Part shown: in pieces, positions 31,457-40,114 of the stretch
Layout: each line of letters starts with the position of its first letter
How positions within the stretch are numbered: the stretch's first letter is position 1
From: Crocosphaera chwakensis CCY0110
GTDB lineage: Bacteria; Cyanobacteriota; Cyanobacteriia; Cyanobacteriales; Microcystaceae
NCBI RefSeq assembly: GCF_000169335.1
Contig: NZ_AAXW01000040.1
Span: 1 to 46,155 of the forward strand
Reading direction: 5' to 3'
Length of the DNA stretch: 46,155 bases
Notes under the pieces: model-generated
What the model saw: only the letters and a program-made list of their open reading frames with translations
Told to the model about the DNA's origin: nothing
Database searches by the model: none
Made by a program: the position numbers and the translations under genes

Positions 31457-32422
31457 ATGTTATTTCCTTCTTTACAAAACAAGAAAAATCCGACAGTTTG
31501 GGTTTTTCCAGGACAAGGTTCTCAAAAGTTAGCAATGGGACAAGAACTATTAAAGTTTCCCTTAACGCAATGGAGATTACAACAAGCAGAGTCTATTCTG
31601 GGTTGGTCTATTGGCAAATTATGGCAAAGTGATGACAAGCAATTATCTTGCACTCAGTACACCCAACCTTGTCTTTATGTTTTTATGACACTTTTGGTTG
31701 ATTTTTTGAAGCGTTCAGGCTATCAACCTGGTTTAGTTTCTGGTTATAGTTTTGGGGAATATGTTGCTTTATATGCTGCAGGAGCTTACGATTTTGAAAC
31801 AGGTTTAAAACTGGTTAAAAAACGGGCAGAAATTATGTCTCGTTTACCCCAAGGTTCTATGACAACCTTAACAGGCTTTGACCCAGAAAAACTTAAACAA
31901 GTGGTGCTTAATACCCCTAATGTTTGGTTGGCTAATGATAACCTAAGCTATGCCATTGTTTCAGGTACGTCTGAAGCGATTGCCTCTGTTTTATCTCAAG
32001 TTTCAGTGAATCGTGTGATTCCTTTATCCGTTAGTGCAGCTTTTCATACACCATTAGTAGAAACGGCAGCCCAAGAATTTCAGGAGACTTTATACTCGGT
32101 TGATTTTCAACCTTTTTTGATTCCTGTTTTTTGTAGTGTAGACTGTACTTTGAGTTTAAATATTAATCAGGTTAAACGCAACTTGATTGAGCAAATTAGT
32201 CAACCAGTTCGATGGGAAATGATTTCTAGAACTCTAGTAGAACAAGGCATTAAACAAGCTTGGCAAATTGGTTCTGGCCAAGGCTTACTAAAATCAATGA
32301 AGCAAATTGATTCCAATTTAGAAATTGATAATATTGGTTCTACTGCTGATATCGATAGTATGGTAATTCGGGATCAACTCAAAAAATTGTTTATTGCTAA
32401 TCCAGAAATTGTAGAAAGATAA
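31457..32422 (+). CDS. fabD: Malonyl-CoA:ACP transacylase-like protein (FabD family)
   Basis: The 321-residue acyltransferase has the N-terminal FPGQGSQ (17-23), the nucleophile elbow GYSFGE (Ser98), Arg123 (KKRAEIM) and catalytic His197 (SAAFHTPLVE). The family normally has GHSLGE; here Tyr97 replaces the His before the active Ser, and Phe replaces Leu. The rest aligns well with FabD (TQYTQPCLYVF, QISQPVRWEM, IGSGQGLLKS). It may be the housekeeping FabD, or a paralog with altered acyl preference; the sequence does not decide. No other fatty-acid gene is nearby. The start is ATG 31457. Confidence 0.8.
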   Translation: MLFPSLQNKKNPTVWVFPGQGSQKLAMGQELLKFPLTQWRLQQAESILGWSIGKLWQSDDKQLSCTQYTQPCLYVFMTLLVDFLKRSGYQPGLVSGYSFGEYVALYAAGAYDFETGLKLVKKRAEIMSRLPQGSMTTLTGFDPEKLKQVVLNTPNVWLANDNLSYAIVSGTSEAIASVLSQVSVNRVIPLSVSAAFHTPLVETAAQEFQETLYSVDFQPFLIPVFCSVDCTLSLNINQVKRNLIEQISQPVRWEMISRTLVEQGIKQAWQIGSGQGLLKSMKQIDSNLEIDNIGSTADIDSMVIRDQLKKLFIANPEIVER

Positions 32423-32454
32423 TTAACTTTTTATCATCCAATTAATTATTGATG

Positions 32455-32554
32455 TATAGTGTTTCTCGGAATCATTAGGCGCATTTTACACCCGCTTCGT
32501 GCCTTCTACCTCAAAGTGAAACTTTTATACCTCACAAGTATGGAAACTGCTATA
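32455..32554. repeat. MITE-like element, about 100 bp
   Basis: The left end TATAGTGTTTC and the right end GAAACTGCTATA are imperfect inverse complements. The inside (with CCGCTTCGTGCC and CCTCACAAGTATGG) carries no ORF. Elements with TATAGCAGTTTCCATAC-like ends occur in many copies in unicellular cyanobacteria, as I recall. It lies between the FabD-like gene and a convergent small gene. Confidence 0.5.
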
Positions 32555-32562
32555 ACTAATAA

Positions 32563-32826
32563 TTAAATTGTTTGAAGTTCATAGATTTGTTTTTCAATCC
32601 AATGATTAAGCATAGAAGGTTGAGTATCTTTTGATGTTAATGCGCTTCCAAAAATATGATCGATATCATCAATTAAACTAGAATACTCATATTCACTAAT
32701 CTCTCCTGTTGCTAAACGGAGCCTCACAGAAGCATATCTCAAAGCAGCGTTTTCATCAATTCCCTCAATTACGGCTTGAAGGCGAAGCTTGACAATAAAT
32801 TTCTCAATTGCTGTATTTGAAAGCAT
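32563..32826 (-). CDS. Hypothetical protein, 87 residues
   Basis: This small soluble protein begins MLSNTAIEKFIVKLRLQAVI and has the helical pattern ENAALRYASVRLRLATGEIS. It is rich in Leu, Ile, Ala and charged residues, with no signal or membrane segment and no recognised motif. The start ATG 32826 has no clear ribosome site. Codon use resembles the neighbours, so it is probably genuine. Confidence 0.55.
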   Translation of the reverse strand: MLSNTAIEKFIVKLRLQAVIEGIDENAALRYASVRLRLATGEISEYEYSSLIDDIDHIFGSALTSKDTQPSMLNHWIEKQIYELQTI

Positions 32827-33046
32827 ATTTAGAGTAATAATGAAGGACTATTAACCCTTATTATGCCCAGTTTTTGAGATTAAATCTGTGATATTCACAA
32901 AAATAAATATTGATCCCGATCACTATTGATAGGGAAAATGATTGTTTCAATTATGGGCAATAGCCAACATCATAGAGTTGGGCTTTCCTTTTAATGATAA
33001 AATGCGATTGATCATCTGTAGGAAAAATCGGACAAAGGCAACGGCT

Positions 33047-33598
33047 ATGACAAGCGATCGCCTCATTTTTCGTCAAGACGTAATTGGTTCTCGTCGCTTC
33101 AGTAATTACTGGTGGGCGACTGTTTCAACCATTGGCGGTATTGGTTTTCTTTTAGCAGGACTTTCGAGTTATTTACACACTAATATACTCATGGTCAGCG
33201 ATACCTCTTCCCTTCAATTTATCCCTCAAGGAGTCGCTTTACTATTCTATGGGATAGCCGGGTCTCTTTTGGCATCCTATCAATGGTTGATGATTATCTT
33301 GAATGTTGGTGGAGGTTATAACGAATTCAATAAGCAAACCAATCAAGTTAAGATTTTTCGTTGGGGATTTCCTGGGAAAAATCGCCGAGTTGAATTCACC
33401 TGTCCCTTAGAAGATGTCCAAGCAGTTAAGGCTGAGATTCAAGAAGGATTAAACACCAAACGTAAACTCTACTTAAAGGTTAAACAAAAACGCGATGTTC
33501 CCCTAACCCGTATTGGCCAACCCATGTCCCTTTCAGAATTAGAAAATGAAGGGGCAGAATTAGCCAGTTTCATGGGGGTTCCCTTAGAAGGGTTGTAA
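33047..33598 (+). CDS. ycf4: Photosystem I assembly protein Ycf4
   Basis: The 183-residue protein starts at ATG 33047 (MTSDRLIFRQDVIGSRRFSNY); the frame is open upstream to 32942, but that part does not match the family. Two N-terminal transmembrane helices (about 22-42 and 62-87) precede a conserved cytosolic or stromal domain with NVGGGYNEFNK, RWGFPGKNRR and the C-terminal ASFMGVPLEGL. Ycf4 is a thylakoid scaffold for photosystem I assembly. It is a single-gene unit here, followed by the cyclophilin gene. Confidence 0.93.
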   Translation: MTSDRLIFRQDVIGSRRFSNYWWATVSTIGGIGFLLAGLSSYLHTNILMVSDTSSLQFIPQGVALLFYGIAGSLLASYQWLMIILNVGGGYNEFNKQTNQVKIFRWGFPGKNRRVEFTCPLEDVQAVKAEIQEGLNTKRKLYLKVKQKRDVPLTRIGQPMSLSELENEGAELASFMGVPLEGL

Positions 33599-33704
33599 GG
33601 AGACTAAGAGATATCACCTATATATTTTCTCCCAGTCACACCCCACTCAGTAACATTGAGAAGTACACAGAAGACTCAAACCAAGATTAACCTTAAAGAT
33701 ATCT

Positions 33705-34433
33705 ATGAGAAATCTAAAAAAACGTTGGTTAACAACTTTAGCCTGTCTTATCTTAGTCTCTGGGTTCATGATAAGTGGGTGTTCTAATACCGATAGTAAT
33801 TCTGAGACTGTCGTTAGTCCAAATGAAAATCAACAAGTGAGTCAATTAAATATGGATAATTATCCTAGATTAGAAGGTAATGCTGTGGTTGAAATGACCA
33901 TTAATGGTTCTCCTGTCACCATCGAAGTCAAAGGAGAAGATGCCCCCATTACCGCCGGAAATTTTGTGGATTTAGTTCAGAGGGGTTTTTATGATGGGTT
34001 AACCTTCCATCGTGTGGTTAAAGATCCTCAACCCTTTGTAGCCCAAGGGGGTGATCCTCAAGGAACCGGAATGGGTGGCTTTGTTGATCCAGAAACTAAA
34101 CAAGAAAGACGCATTCCCCTAGAAATTAAGCTAGAAGAAGACGAAAAACCCACCTATAGTAAAGCACTCGGACAACAAGGAAACCGTACTGCTATGTCTC
34201 AACCCGTGATTCTTAAACATGAACGGGGAGCCGTGGCTATGGCGCGTTCAGGAATGCCTGATTCCGCTTCGTCTCAATTCTATTTTGCCCTATCAGATTT
34301 AGAATTTCTCAATGGAGACTATGCTGTGTTTGGGGAAGTTACCGAGGGAATGGACGTGGTTGATAGCATTCAACAAGGCGATCGCATCGACTCAGCTAAA
34401 GTGGTTTCTGGTTTGGAAAATTTGAAAAAATAG
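33705..34433 (+). CDS. Cyclophilin-type peptidyl-prolyl cis-trans isomerase, lipoprotein
   Basis: The 242-residue protein has a lipoprotein signal ending in the lipobox ISGC (about residues 22-25), a Ser/Asn/Glu-rich linker, and one cyclophilin domain (about 60-240). Active-site features are FHRVVKD with the catalytic Arg, FVAQGGDPQGTG, and the conserved ending YAVFGEVTEGMDVVDSIQQGD. An insertion (about 125-165) contains GGFVDPETKQERRIPLEIKL. It should work on periplasmic or lumenal proteins. The start is ATG 33705. A hairpin follows. Confidence 0.88.
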   Translation: MRNLKKRWLTTLACLILVSGFMISGCSNTDSNSETVVSPNENQQVSQLNMDNYPRLEGNAVVEMTINGSPVTIEVKGEDAPITAGNFVDLVQRGFYDGLTFHRVVKDPQPFVAQGGDPQGTGMGGFVDPETKQERRIPLEIKLEEDEKPTYSKALGQQGNRTAMSQPVILKHERGAVAMARSGMPDSASSQFYFALSDLEFLNGDYAVFGEVTEGMDVVDSIQQGDRIDSAKVVSGLENLKK

Positions 34434-34462
34434 GCACTATTTTTCCTTAACCGAATAATAAA

Positions 34463-34496
34463 GCTCTCGATGCTAACTTAAGCTAAAATCGAGAGC
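34463..34496 (+). terminator. Hairpin after the cyclophilin gene
   Basis: GCTCTCGAT (34463-34471) and ATCGAGAGC (34488-34496) form a perfect 9-bp stem with a 16-nt loop. There is no T-run behind it, so it is either a weak terminator or an mRNA-end hairpin. It lies in the gap before ppk. Confidence 0.5.
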
Positions 34497-34585
34497 AGTT
34501 ACTACTATCATAAACTTCATACCTGACACCCTCTTTAAACAAACCTAAATCTTAGGAGTCTATGAGTTAGGAGACCACTAAAATT

Positions 34586-36757
34586 ATGGCACAGACAAAA
34601 GCTAAAGAAACCAACATTAATATTAAAGATCCTCAGTATTATATTAATCGAGAATTGAGTTGGTTAGAATTTAATTATCGTGTTTTAAATGAAGCCCTAG
34701 ACTCTCGGACTCCTTTATTAGAAAGACTGAAATTTGCTGCTATTTTTAGCTCCAATTTAGATGAATTTTTTATGGTCAGGGTAGCCGGATTAAAACAACA
34801 AGTAGAAGCAGGCGTAACCAAGTTAACCGCCGATGGACGAACGCCTTTAGAACAATTAATCGCTATTAGCGATCGGCTACGCCCTTTGGTCAAAGAACAA
34901 GATCATCTCTTTGAATACACTTTAAGAAATTTATTAATTAATCAGGGAATTTATTTAATTAATTATGTAGACCTTGATCAAGAACAACGGACTTATTTAC
35001 ATCAGTATTTTGATGATAATATTTTTCCTGTTTTAACGCCTTTAGCAGTTGATCCTTCTCATCCTTTTCCTTATATTTCTAATCTTAGTTTAAACTTAGG
35101 GGTCGTAGTACGTGATCCTGACACAAACGAAGAACATTTTGCACGGGTAAAAGTTCCTGGTGTATTACCCCGTTTTGTTGCACTGCCTTCAGAATTAAGA
35201 CATCAAGAAGATGATCAAACTGCTATTTGGACTGGAGTTCCTTTAGAACAAGTCATTGCCCATAATCTTGAAGCTTTATTTCCTGGTATGATTGTTCAAG
35301 AATGTCATCCGTTTAGAGTGACAAGAAATGCTGATTTATCGGTAGAAGAAGATGAAGCCGATGACTTATTATTAGCCATCGAACAAGAATTAAGAAAGCG
35401 ACATATTGGTAAATCGGCAGTACGGTTAGAAATTCATACCAGTACCCCCGAACCGATTAGAAATCAACTTATAGAAGATTTAAACGTAGAAGAAATTGAT
35501 GTTTATGATATCGAGGGATTATTAGGATTAAAAGACCTATTTTATTTTATGTCCCTTCCTTGTCCAGACTTAAAAGATGAACCTTGGAGTGCAGTGATTC
35601 CTCCTGCATTACAATCAGTAAAAAAGATAGTAGATGACAATGATGAAGGAAAAGTTCAACGGCAAGGAGAGGATATTTTTTCGATTATTCGTCAAGGGGA
35701 TATTTTAGTTCATCATCCTTATCATACTTTTAGTTCTTCTGTTCAACAATTTATTACTCAAGCAGCTTATGATCCCGATGTTTTAACCATTAAAATGACC
35801 TTATATAGAACATCAGGAGATTCTCCCATTGTTAGTGCTTTAATTGCTGCTGCAGCCAACGGAAAACAAGTGGCCGCTTTGGTAGAATTAAAAGCCAGAT
35901 TTGATGAAGAAAACAATATTATTTGGGCCCGTCGTTTAGAACAATCAGGGGTTCATGTGGTCTATGGTTTGGTAGGATTAAAAACCCATACAAAGATTAT
36001 TTTAATTGTCCGCCGAGAAGGTAAACAAATTCGGCGTTATGTACATATTGGAACAGGAAATTATAATCCAAAAACAGCAAAATTATACACTGATTTAGGA
36101 CTATTTAGTTGTCGAGAAGAATTAGGGGAAGATTTAACAGATTTATTCAATTTTTTAACAGGTTATTCCCGTCAAAAATCTTACCGCAAACTATTAGTTG
36201 CTCCTGTAAATATGCGCGATCGTATGGTATCGATGATTAATCGAGAAGCAGAACATTGTCGCAATGGAGGTAGTGGTCGTATTGTTGCTAAAATGAATTC
36301 TTTAGTCGATCCTCAAATTATTGAAACCCTTTATCAAGCTTCCCAAGCAGGGGTAAAAATTGATTTAATTATACGGGGAATTTGTTGTTTAAGACCTGGT
36401 ATTGAGGGAGTTAGTGACAACATTAATGTGATTAGTATTGTTGGACGTTTTTTGGAACATTCACGAATTTTTTACTTTCATAATGGAGGAGAAGAACAAG
36501 TTTATATTGGTAGTGCAGACTGGATGACGCGCAATCTTTCCCGTCGTGTTGAAGCGGTTACACCAGTAGAAGATGTTAACATTGCTCAGGAATTACAAGA
36601 AATTTTAGGGGTGATGTTATCTGATAATCGTCAAGCTTGGGAATTACAAACGGATGGTAGTTATATTCAACGTCAACCTCAAAATAAAAATCATGAGCAA
36701 AGTTCTCAAAAAACGTTTAGGGAGATGGCGTTACAATCTGCAAAAGACGCTATTTAG
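34586..36757 (+). CDS. ppk: Polyphosphate kinase
   Basis: The 723-residue PPK1 protein has four domains: N-terminal helical (NRELSWLEFNYRVLNEA at 18-34), head, and two phospholipase-D-like C-terminal domains. The autophosphorylated His lies in GLKTHTKIILIVRREGK (about 462) and the second catalytic His in EHSRIFYFHNGG (about 624). It makes inorganic polyphosphate reversibly from ATP and thereby stores phosphate. The start ATG 34586 follows AGGAG. The last four bases overlap the end of the convergent membrane-protein gene. Confidence 0.95.
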   Translation: MAQTKAKETNINIKDPQYYINRELSWLEFNYRVLNEALDSRTPLLERLKFAAIFSSNLDEFFMVRVAGLKQQVEAGVTKLTADGRTPLEQLIAISDRLRPLVKEQDHLFEYTLRNLLINQGIYLINYVDLDQEQRTYLHQYFDDNIFPVLTPLAVDPSHPFPYISNLSLNLGVVVRDPDTNEEHFARVKVPGVLPRFVALPSELRHQEDDQTAIWTGVPLEQVIAHNLEALFPGMIVQECHPFRVTRNADLSVEEDEADDLLLAIEQELRKRHIGKSAVRLEIHTSTPEPIRNQLIEDLNVEEIDVYDIEGLLGLKDLFYFMSLPCPDLKDEPWSAVIPPALQSVKKIVDDNDEGKVQRQGEDIFSIIRQGDILVHHPYHTFSSSVQQFITQAAYDPDVLTIKMTLYRTSGDSPIVSALIAAAANGKQVAALVELKARFDEENNIIWARRLEQSGVHVVYGLVGLKTHTKIILIVRREGKQIRRYVHIGTGNYNPKTAKLYTDLGLFSCREELGEDLTDLFNFLTGYSRQKSYRKLLVAPVNMRDRMVSMINREAEHCRNGGSGRIVAKMNSLVDPQIIETLYQASQAGVKIDLIIRGICCLRPGIEGVSDNINVISIVGRFLEHSRIFYFHNGGEEQVYIGSADWMTRNLSRRVEAVTPVEDVNIAQELQEILGVMLSDNRQAWELQTDGSYIQRQPQNKNHEQSSQKTFREMALQSAKDAI

Positions 36758-37701
36758 TTAGTATTTTCATGGTTCTTATTGATAGTAAGGGCATAATAAA
36801 TAATGCCTTTTACTATTTGCCAAAAGGGTAAAGTAATAAGATTTAGTAAGCAAAATAAGAAGATTGAACCCAAAAATCCCAAAGCAATTATCCCATAAAA
36901 AGTAAAGTCAGTGTTTTCATTAATATTGAAAAATGGGATGACTGATAAGATGGGAATAGCTGAGATTAAATAAACGGGAAGAGTAACTAAAAAAGACAAA
37001 AATATAACTAATAAAATAGGCCAAATGTAAGGATTAGTTAGTTTCCAACTTTTTTTAATAGAATTGATAATTTCTTGGTCGTCTTCAATAACAAAAATAG
37101 TTTCAGCAATAAAAAAATGATTGTAACACCAGAGATAAACAATTGAATATAATATAGTTCCAATTAATCGCAATAGATCAGTAATAATAGGTTGGTTAAT
37201 GAAATAACTTGGTAAGTCAATAGCTATCCATTGAATCATGGATAATATTATACTAATTCCTGAGATAATTAGACTAATAACGACTTGTAATCCATAAAAA
37301 GACCAAAATTTTCTAATATTTTCTTGAGCCTGTTTAGTTGTTTCTGGTTGATAAATGATTTCTCTAAAAGCTAAACGGGATATTAGTGCTGAATTTTTAG
37401 ACCCATGACACCAACAATAAACACTAAATAATGCCCAAAGAATTAGAGTTACAATGATAATCAATATGTAAGCTATTAAGGCAGCGTTGATGATATTAAT
37501 ATCAAATAAAAATACTAAAGAAGTAAAAAGAATAATTAAGCCTAAAAAAGAAATGAAAGGGAGAATAGACCAAAGCGTAACTTGTAGTGATACCCAAAAA
37601 TATGCTTTAAAACGATCCCTATATAATCTCAATGCACCAGTGATGATCCTCTTGGCATTAAAAGGTTGCATCGGATTAGGAAATTGGGAACTATCATTCA
37701 T
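36754..37701 (-). CDS. Multi-pass membrane protein of unknown function
   Basis: The 315-residue protein has about six transmembrane segments (starting near residues 33, 70, 135, 170, 230 and 275) and a soluble N-terminus with PFNAKRIITGALRLYRDRFKAYF. This start and the pattern IKKSWKLTNPYIWPILL resemble the DUF975/YciC-type membrane domains seen next to glycerophosphodiester phosphodiesterases. No enzymatic motif is visible. The 3' end overlaps ppk by 4 bp tail to tail. Confidence 0.7.
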   Translation of the reverse strand: MNDSSQFPNPMQPFNAKRIITGALRLYRDRFKAYFWVSLQVTLWSILPFISFLGLIILFTSLVFLFDINIINAALIAYILIIIVTLILWALFSVYCWCHGSKNSALISRLAFREIIYQPETTKQAQENIRKFWSFYGLQVVISLIISGISIILSMIQWIAIDLPSYFINQPIITDLLRLIGTILYSIVYLWCYNHFFIAETIFVIEDDQEIINSIKKSWKLTNPYIWPILLVIFLSFLVTLPVYLISAIPILSVIPFFNINENTDFTFYGIIALGFLGSIFLFCLLNLITLPFWQIVKGIIYYALTINKNHENTN

Positions 37702-37862
37702 CTTGTTTGATTATCTCAGTCCATTCAAAGAAAAGTTTTGAGAGTATGTTAACCGATGAGTTCAAAAAATTCTAGACTACCATCAAAGAAAAATGAGAAA
37801 TCTGACGAGATTTTGTTAAATACATTATCATTAATTTAAGGAATCCTCAGACCATAACATAG

Positions 37863-37885
37863 TAACGACATTTTTACTGTCGTTA
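37863..37885 (+). promoter_or_regulatory. Leader hairpin upstream of the TerC gene
   Basis: TAACGACA (37863-37870) pairs with TGTCGTTA (37878-37885) around a 7-nt loop, 36 bp before the start codon, followed by a weak T-rich stretch. It may be an attenuator-like or stability element. The conserved core of the yybP-ykoY manganese riboswitch, often found before terC genes elsewhere, was not found. Confidence 0.35.
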
Positions 37886-37921
37886 TTTTGTTGCTTGCAC
37901 TTATACATCCCTAAATTTTGA

Positions 37922-38680
37922 ATGTTAGACCAGATTCTTGACTCTTCTCTCGCTCTCAGTCTCAAAACCCCGATTTTACTGATTATTTTAATTGCCTTAG
38001 AAGCGGTGTTATCGGCCGATAATGCGATCGCTTTGGCTGCCATTGCCAGAGGATTAAAAGATCCAAAATTGCAACGATCCGCCCTAAATGTAGGGTTAGT
38101 GGTGGCTTATGTTCTAAGAATGTCCTTAATTTTAACAGCAACCTGGGTGGTTCAATATTGGCAATTTGAACTATTAGGAGCAACTTATCTCTTGTGGTTA
38201 GTATTTAATTATTTTACCTCCGAAGAGAATGAACAAGATGAGCATCATGGCCCAACGTTTACCTCTCTTTGGCAAGCGATCCCTCTGATTGCGGTTACAG
38301 ATTTGGCCTTTTCCTTAGATAGTGTAACCACAGCGATCGCCTTAGCAGATGAAATTTGGTTAATTTTAGCAGGGGGAACCATTGGCGTAATTACCCTAAG
38401 ATTTTTAGCAGAATTATTTATTCGTTGGTTACAAGAATATACTCATCTCGAAGATGCAGGTTTTATTACCGTTGGTTTTGTAGGATTACGCTTATTAGTT
38501 CGAGTAATTAACCCTGAATGGGTTCCCCCAGAATGGTTAATGATTGGGGTAATTGCTTCGATTTTTGTTTGGGGTTTTTCTAAGCGTAACCCAAACAGTG
38601 AAGATGACGTTGAAATTCTTGGCGAATCTGTGGACAATAAAATTAGCTCTGAACCCAAAAAAATTTCCTCCGAAGTGTAG
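37922..38680 (+). CDS. TerC-family integral membrane protein
   Basis: The 252-residue protein has about seven helices. Both TerC motifs are present: EAVLSADNAIALAAIARGL (about 27-45) and AVTDLAFSLDSVTTAIAL (about 123-140), with acidic residues that probably form a metal site. TerC/Alx proteins are linked to manganese export and metal-stress tolerance, and the plant homolog helps insert thylakoid membrane proteins. The C-terminal 30 residues are soluble and acidic. It starts at ATG 37922 and ends 21 bp before the UbiH-type gene on the same strand. Confidence 0.88.
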   Translation: MLDQILDSSLALSLKTPILLIILIALEAVLSADNAIALAAIARGLKDPKLQRSALNVGLVVAYVLRMSLILTATWVVQYWQFELLGATYLLWLVFNYFTSEENEQDEHHGPTFTSLWQAIPLIAVTDLAFSLDSVTTAIALADEIWLILAGGTIGVITLRFLAELFIRWLQEYTHLEDAGFITVGFVGLRLLVRVINPEWVPPEWLMIGVIASIFVWGFSKRNPNSEDDVEILGESVDNKISSEPKKISSEV

Positions 38681-38701
38681 ATAGTTACCGTTATCTTGAG
38701 T

Positions 38702-39946
38702 ATGACTGTAGAAACCATTAGTTTACCCCAAACTGATCCGACTACCCCCTTAAACTGTGATTTAGCCATCGTTGGTGGTGGTATCGTTGGGGCAACCTTG
38801 GCGTTAACCCTGAAAGATTCAGGATTGAAAATTAAGCTTATTGAGGTGCAATCCCTAGAAAAAGTGGCTTCTAGAGGGCGGTCTTATGCCCTTTCTCTGC
38901 TGTCTGGAAAGATTTTTGATTCGATTGGGGTCTGGTCAGAAATATTGCCTCAGATTGGCAAATTTCGTCATATCCGCCTCTCAGATGCAGATTACCCAGG
39001 AGTGGTAACTTTTGAAACCGCCGATCTCGGAACAGATTATTTAGGATACGTCGGAGATCACGGGGTCATTTTACGCACCCTACAAAAAGCGATCGCAGAT
39101 TGCCCTAACATTGAATGGTTATGTCCAGCGAAGGTAGTGGATGTAAAATATGGTGAGAAAGAAGCGATCGTAACGGTAGAAAAAGACGGTATGACCCAAT
39201 CTTTACACACCAAGTTAGTCATTGGGGCTGATGGTCCACGATCATTCATTCGTTCTCTGGCCCAGATCAAAACCCAAGGCTGGAAATATTGGCAGTCTTG
39301 CATTACCTTTACCATTAAACATACGGCACCCCGTAACGACATAGCGTTTGAACGGTTTTGCTACAGTGGACCCATGGGAATTTTACCCTTACCAGGAAAT
39401 CGTTGTCAGATCGTTTGGACAGCCCCCCACGCCCAAGCCCAAGAATTGTTAGAGTTAGATAAGAAAGAATTTTTAGAAAAATTACAAGAACGAACCCAAG
39501 GATCGTTAGGGGAGATTACCTTAGACAGCGATCGCTATTTATTCCCTGTACAATTGATGCAGAGTGACCATTATACCCAGTCTCGTCTCGCTTTAGTGGG
39601 AGATGCAGCCCATTGTTGTCATCCGGTGGGAGGACAAGGATTAAACTTAGGCATTAGAGACGTTGCAGCCTTAGCCCAAGTGATTCAAAAAGCTTATGAA
39701 GATGGTGAAGATATTGGAGATATTAAGGTTTTAAAACGGTATGAACGTTGGCGAAGATGGGAGAATTGGGTGATTTTAGGGTTTACGGACTTTTTAGATC
39801 GCTTCTTTTCTAACCAGATATTACCGATAATGATGATTCGTCGGTTAGGGTTACGGTTGATGATGGGATTACCACCATTTAAAAAGTTAGCCTTGCAGTT
39901 GATGACAGGGTTATTAGGAAAACGCCCCTTATCAGTGAATTTTTAA
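38702..39946 (+). CDS. UbiH/VisC-type FAD-dependent hydroxylase
   Basis: The start is ATG 38702; TTG at 38696 is also in frame. The 414-residue flavoprotein has the FAD-binding GGGIVGATLALTLKDSG (about 24-40), the second motif GADGPRSFIR (about 175) and the third, LVGDAAHCCHPVGGQGLNLG (about 300). This is the UbiH/UbiF/Coq6 family. The cyanobacterial members are thought to act in plastoquinone synthesis or related ring hydroxylation, which is inference for this copy. The C-terminal ~60 residues are hydrophobic, suggesting membrane association. It forms a likely operon with the TerC gene. Confidence 0.87.
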   Translation: MTVETISLPQTDPTTPLNCDLAIVGGGIVGATLALTLKDSGLKIKLIEVQSLEKVASRGRSYALSLLSGKIFDSIGVWSEILPQIGKFRHIRLSDADYPGVVTFETADLGTDYLGYVGDHGVILRTLQKAIADCPNIEWLCPAKVVDVKYGEKEAIVTVEKDGMTQSLHTKLVIGADGPRSFIRSLAQIKTQGWKYWQSCITFTIKHTAPRNDIAFERFCYSGPMGILPLPGNRCQIVWTAPHAQAQELLELDKKEFLEKLQERTQGSLGEITLDSDRYLFPVQLMQSDHYTQSRLALVGDAAHCCHPVGGQGLNLGIRDVAALAQVIQKAYEDGEDIGDIKVLKRYERWRRWENWVILGFTDFLDRFFSNQILPIMMIRRLGLRLMMGLPPFKKLALQLMTGLLGKRPLSVNF

Positions 39947-40114
39947 GAATTTAACGTTAGAATCTATGACAGCAGCTATTATCAAACCTGAGTTCGACGG
40001 AGATTTAGGAAACGTAAACAGGACACATGAACTAGACTAGAGGGATTATTCTTTAAAGTTGACACTTGCCTTTTGCTTATTCTTATTCTTACTCTTGCAC
40101 TTTTTCAGCCAAGC

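Noticed and set aside
31297..31632. 111-codon open frame overlapping the start of the FabD-like gene
   Set aside because: It is in another frame over the well-supported FabD N-terminus and is Lys/Phe/Ile-rich, as expected from AT-rich noncoding DNA.
32942..33046. N-terminal extension of Ycf4
   Set aside because: The frame is open upstream, but the 35 extra residues do not match Ycf4, and ATG 33047 gives the normal length and N-terminus.
37702..37921. yybP-ykoY-type manganese riboswitch before the TerC gene
   Set aside because: The context is suggestive, but the conserved riboswitch core sequences are not seen; only a simple 8-bp hairpin is present.
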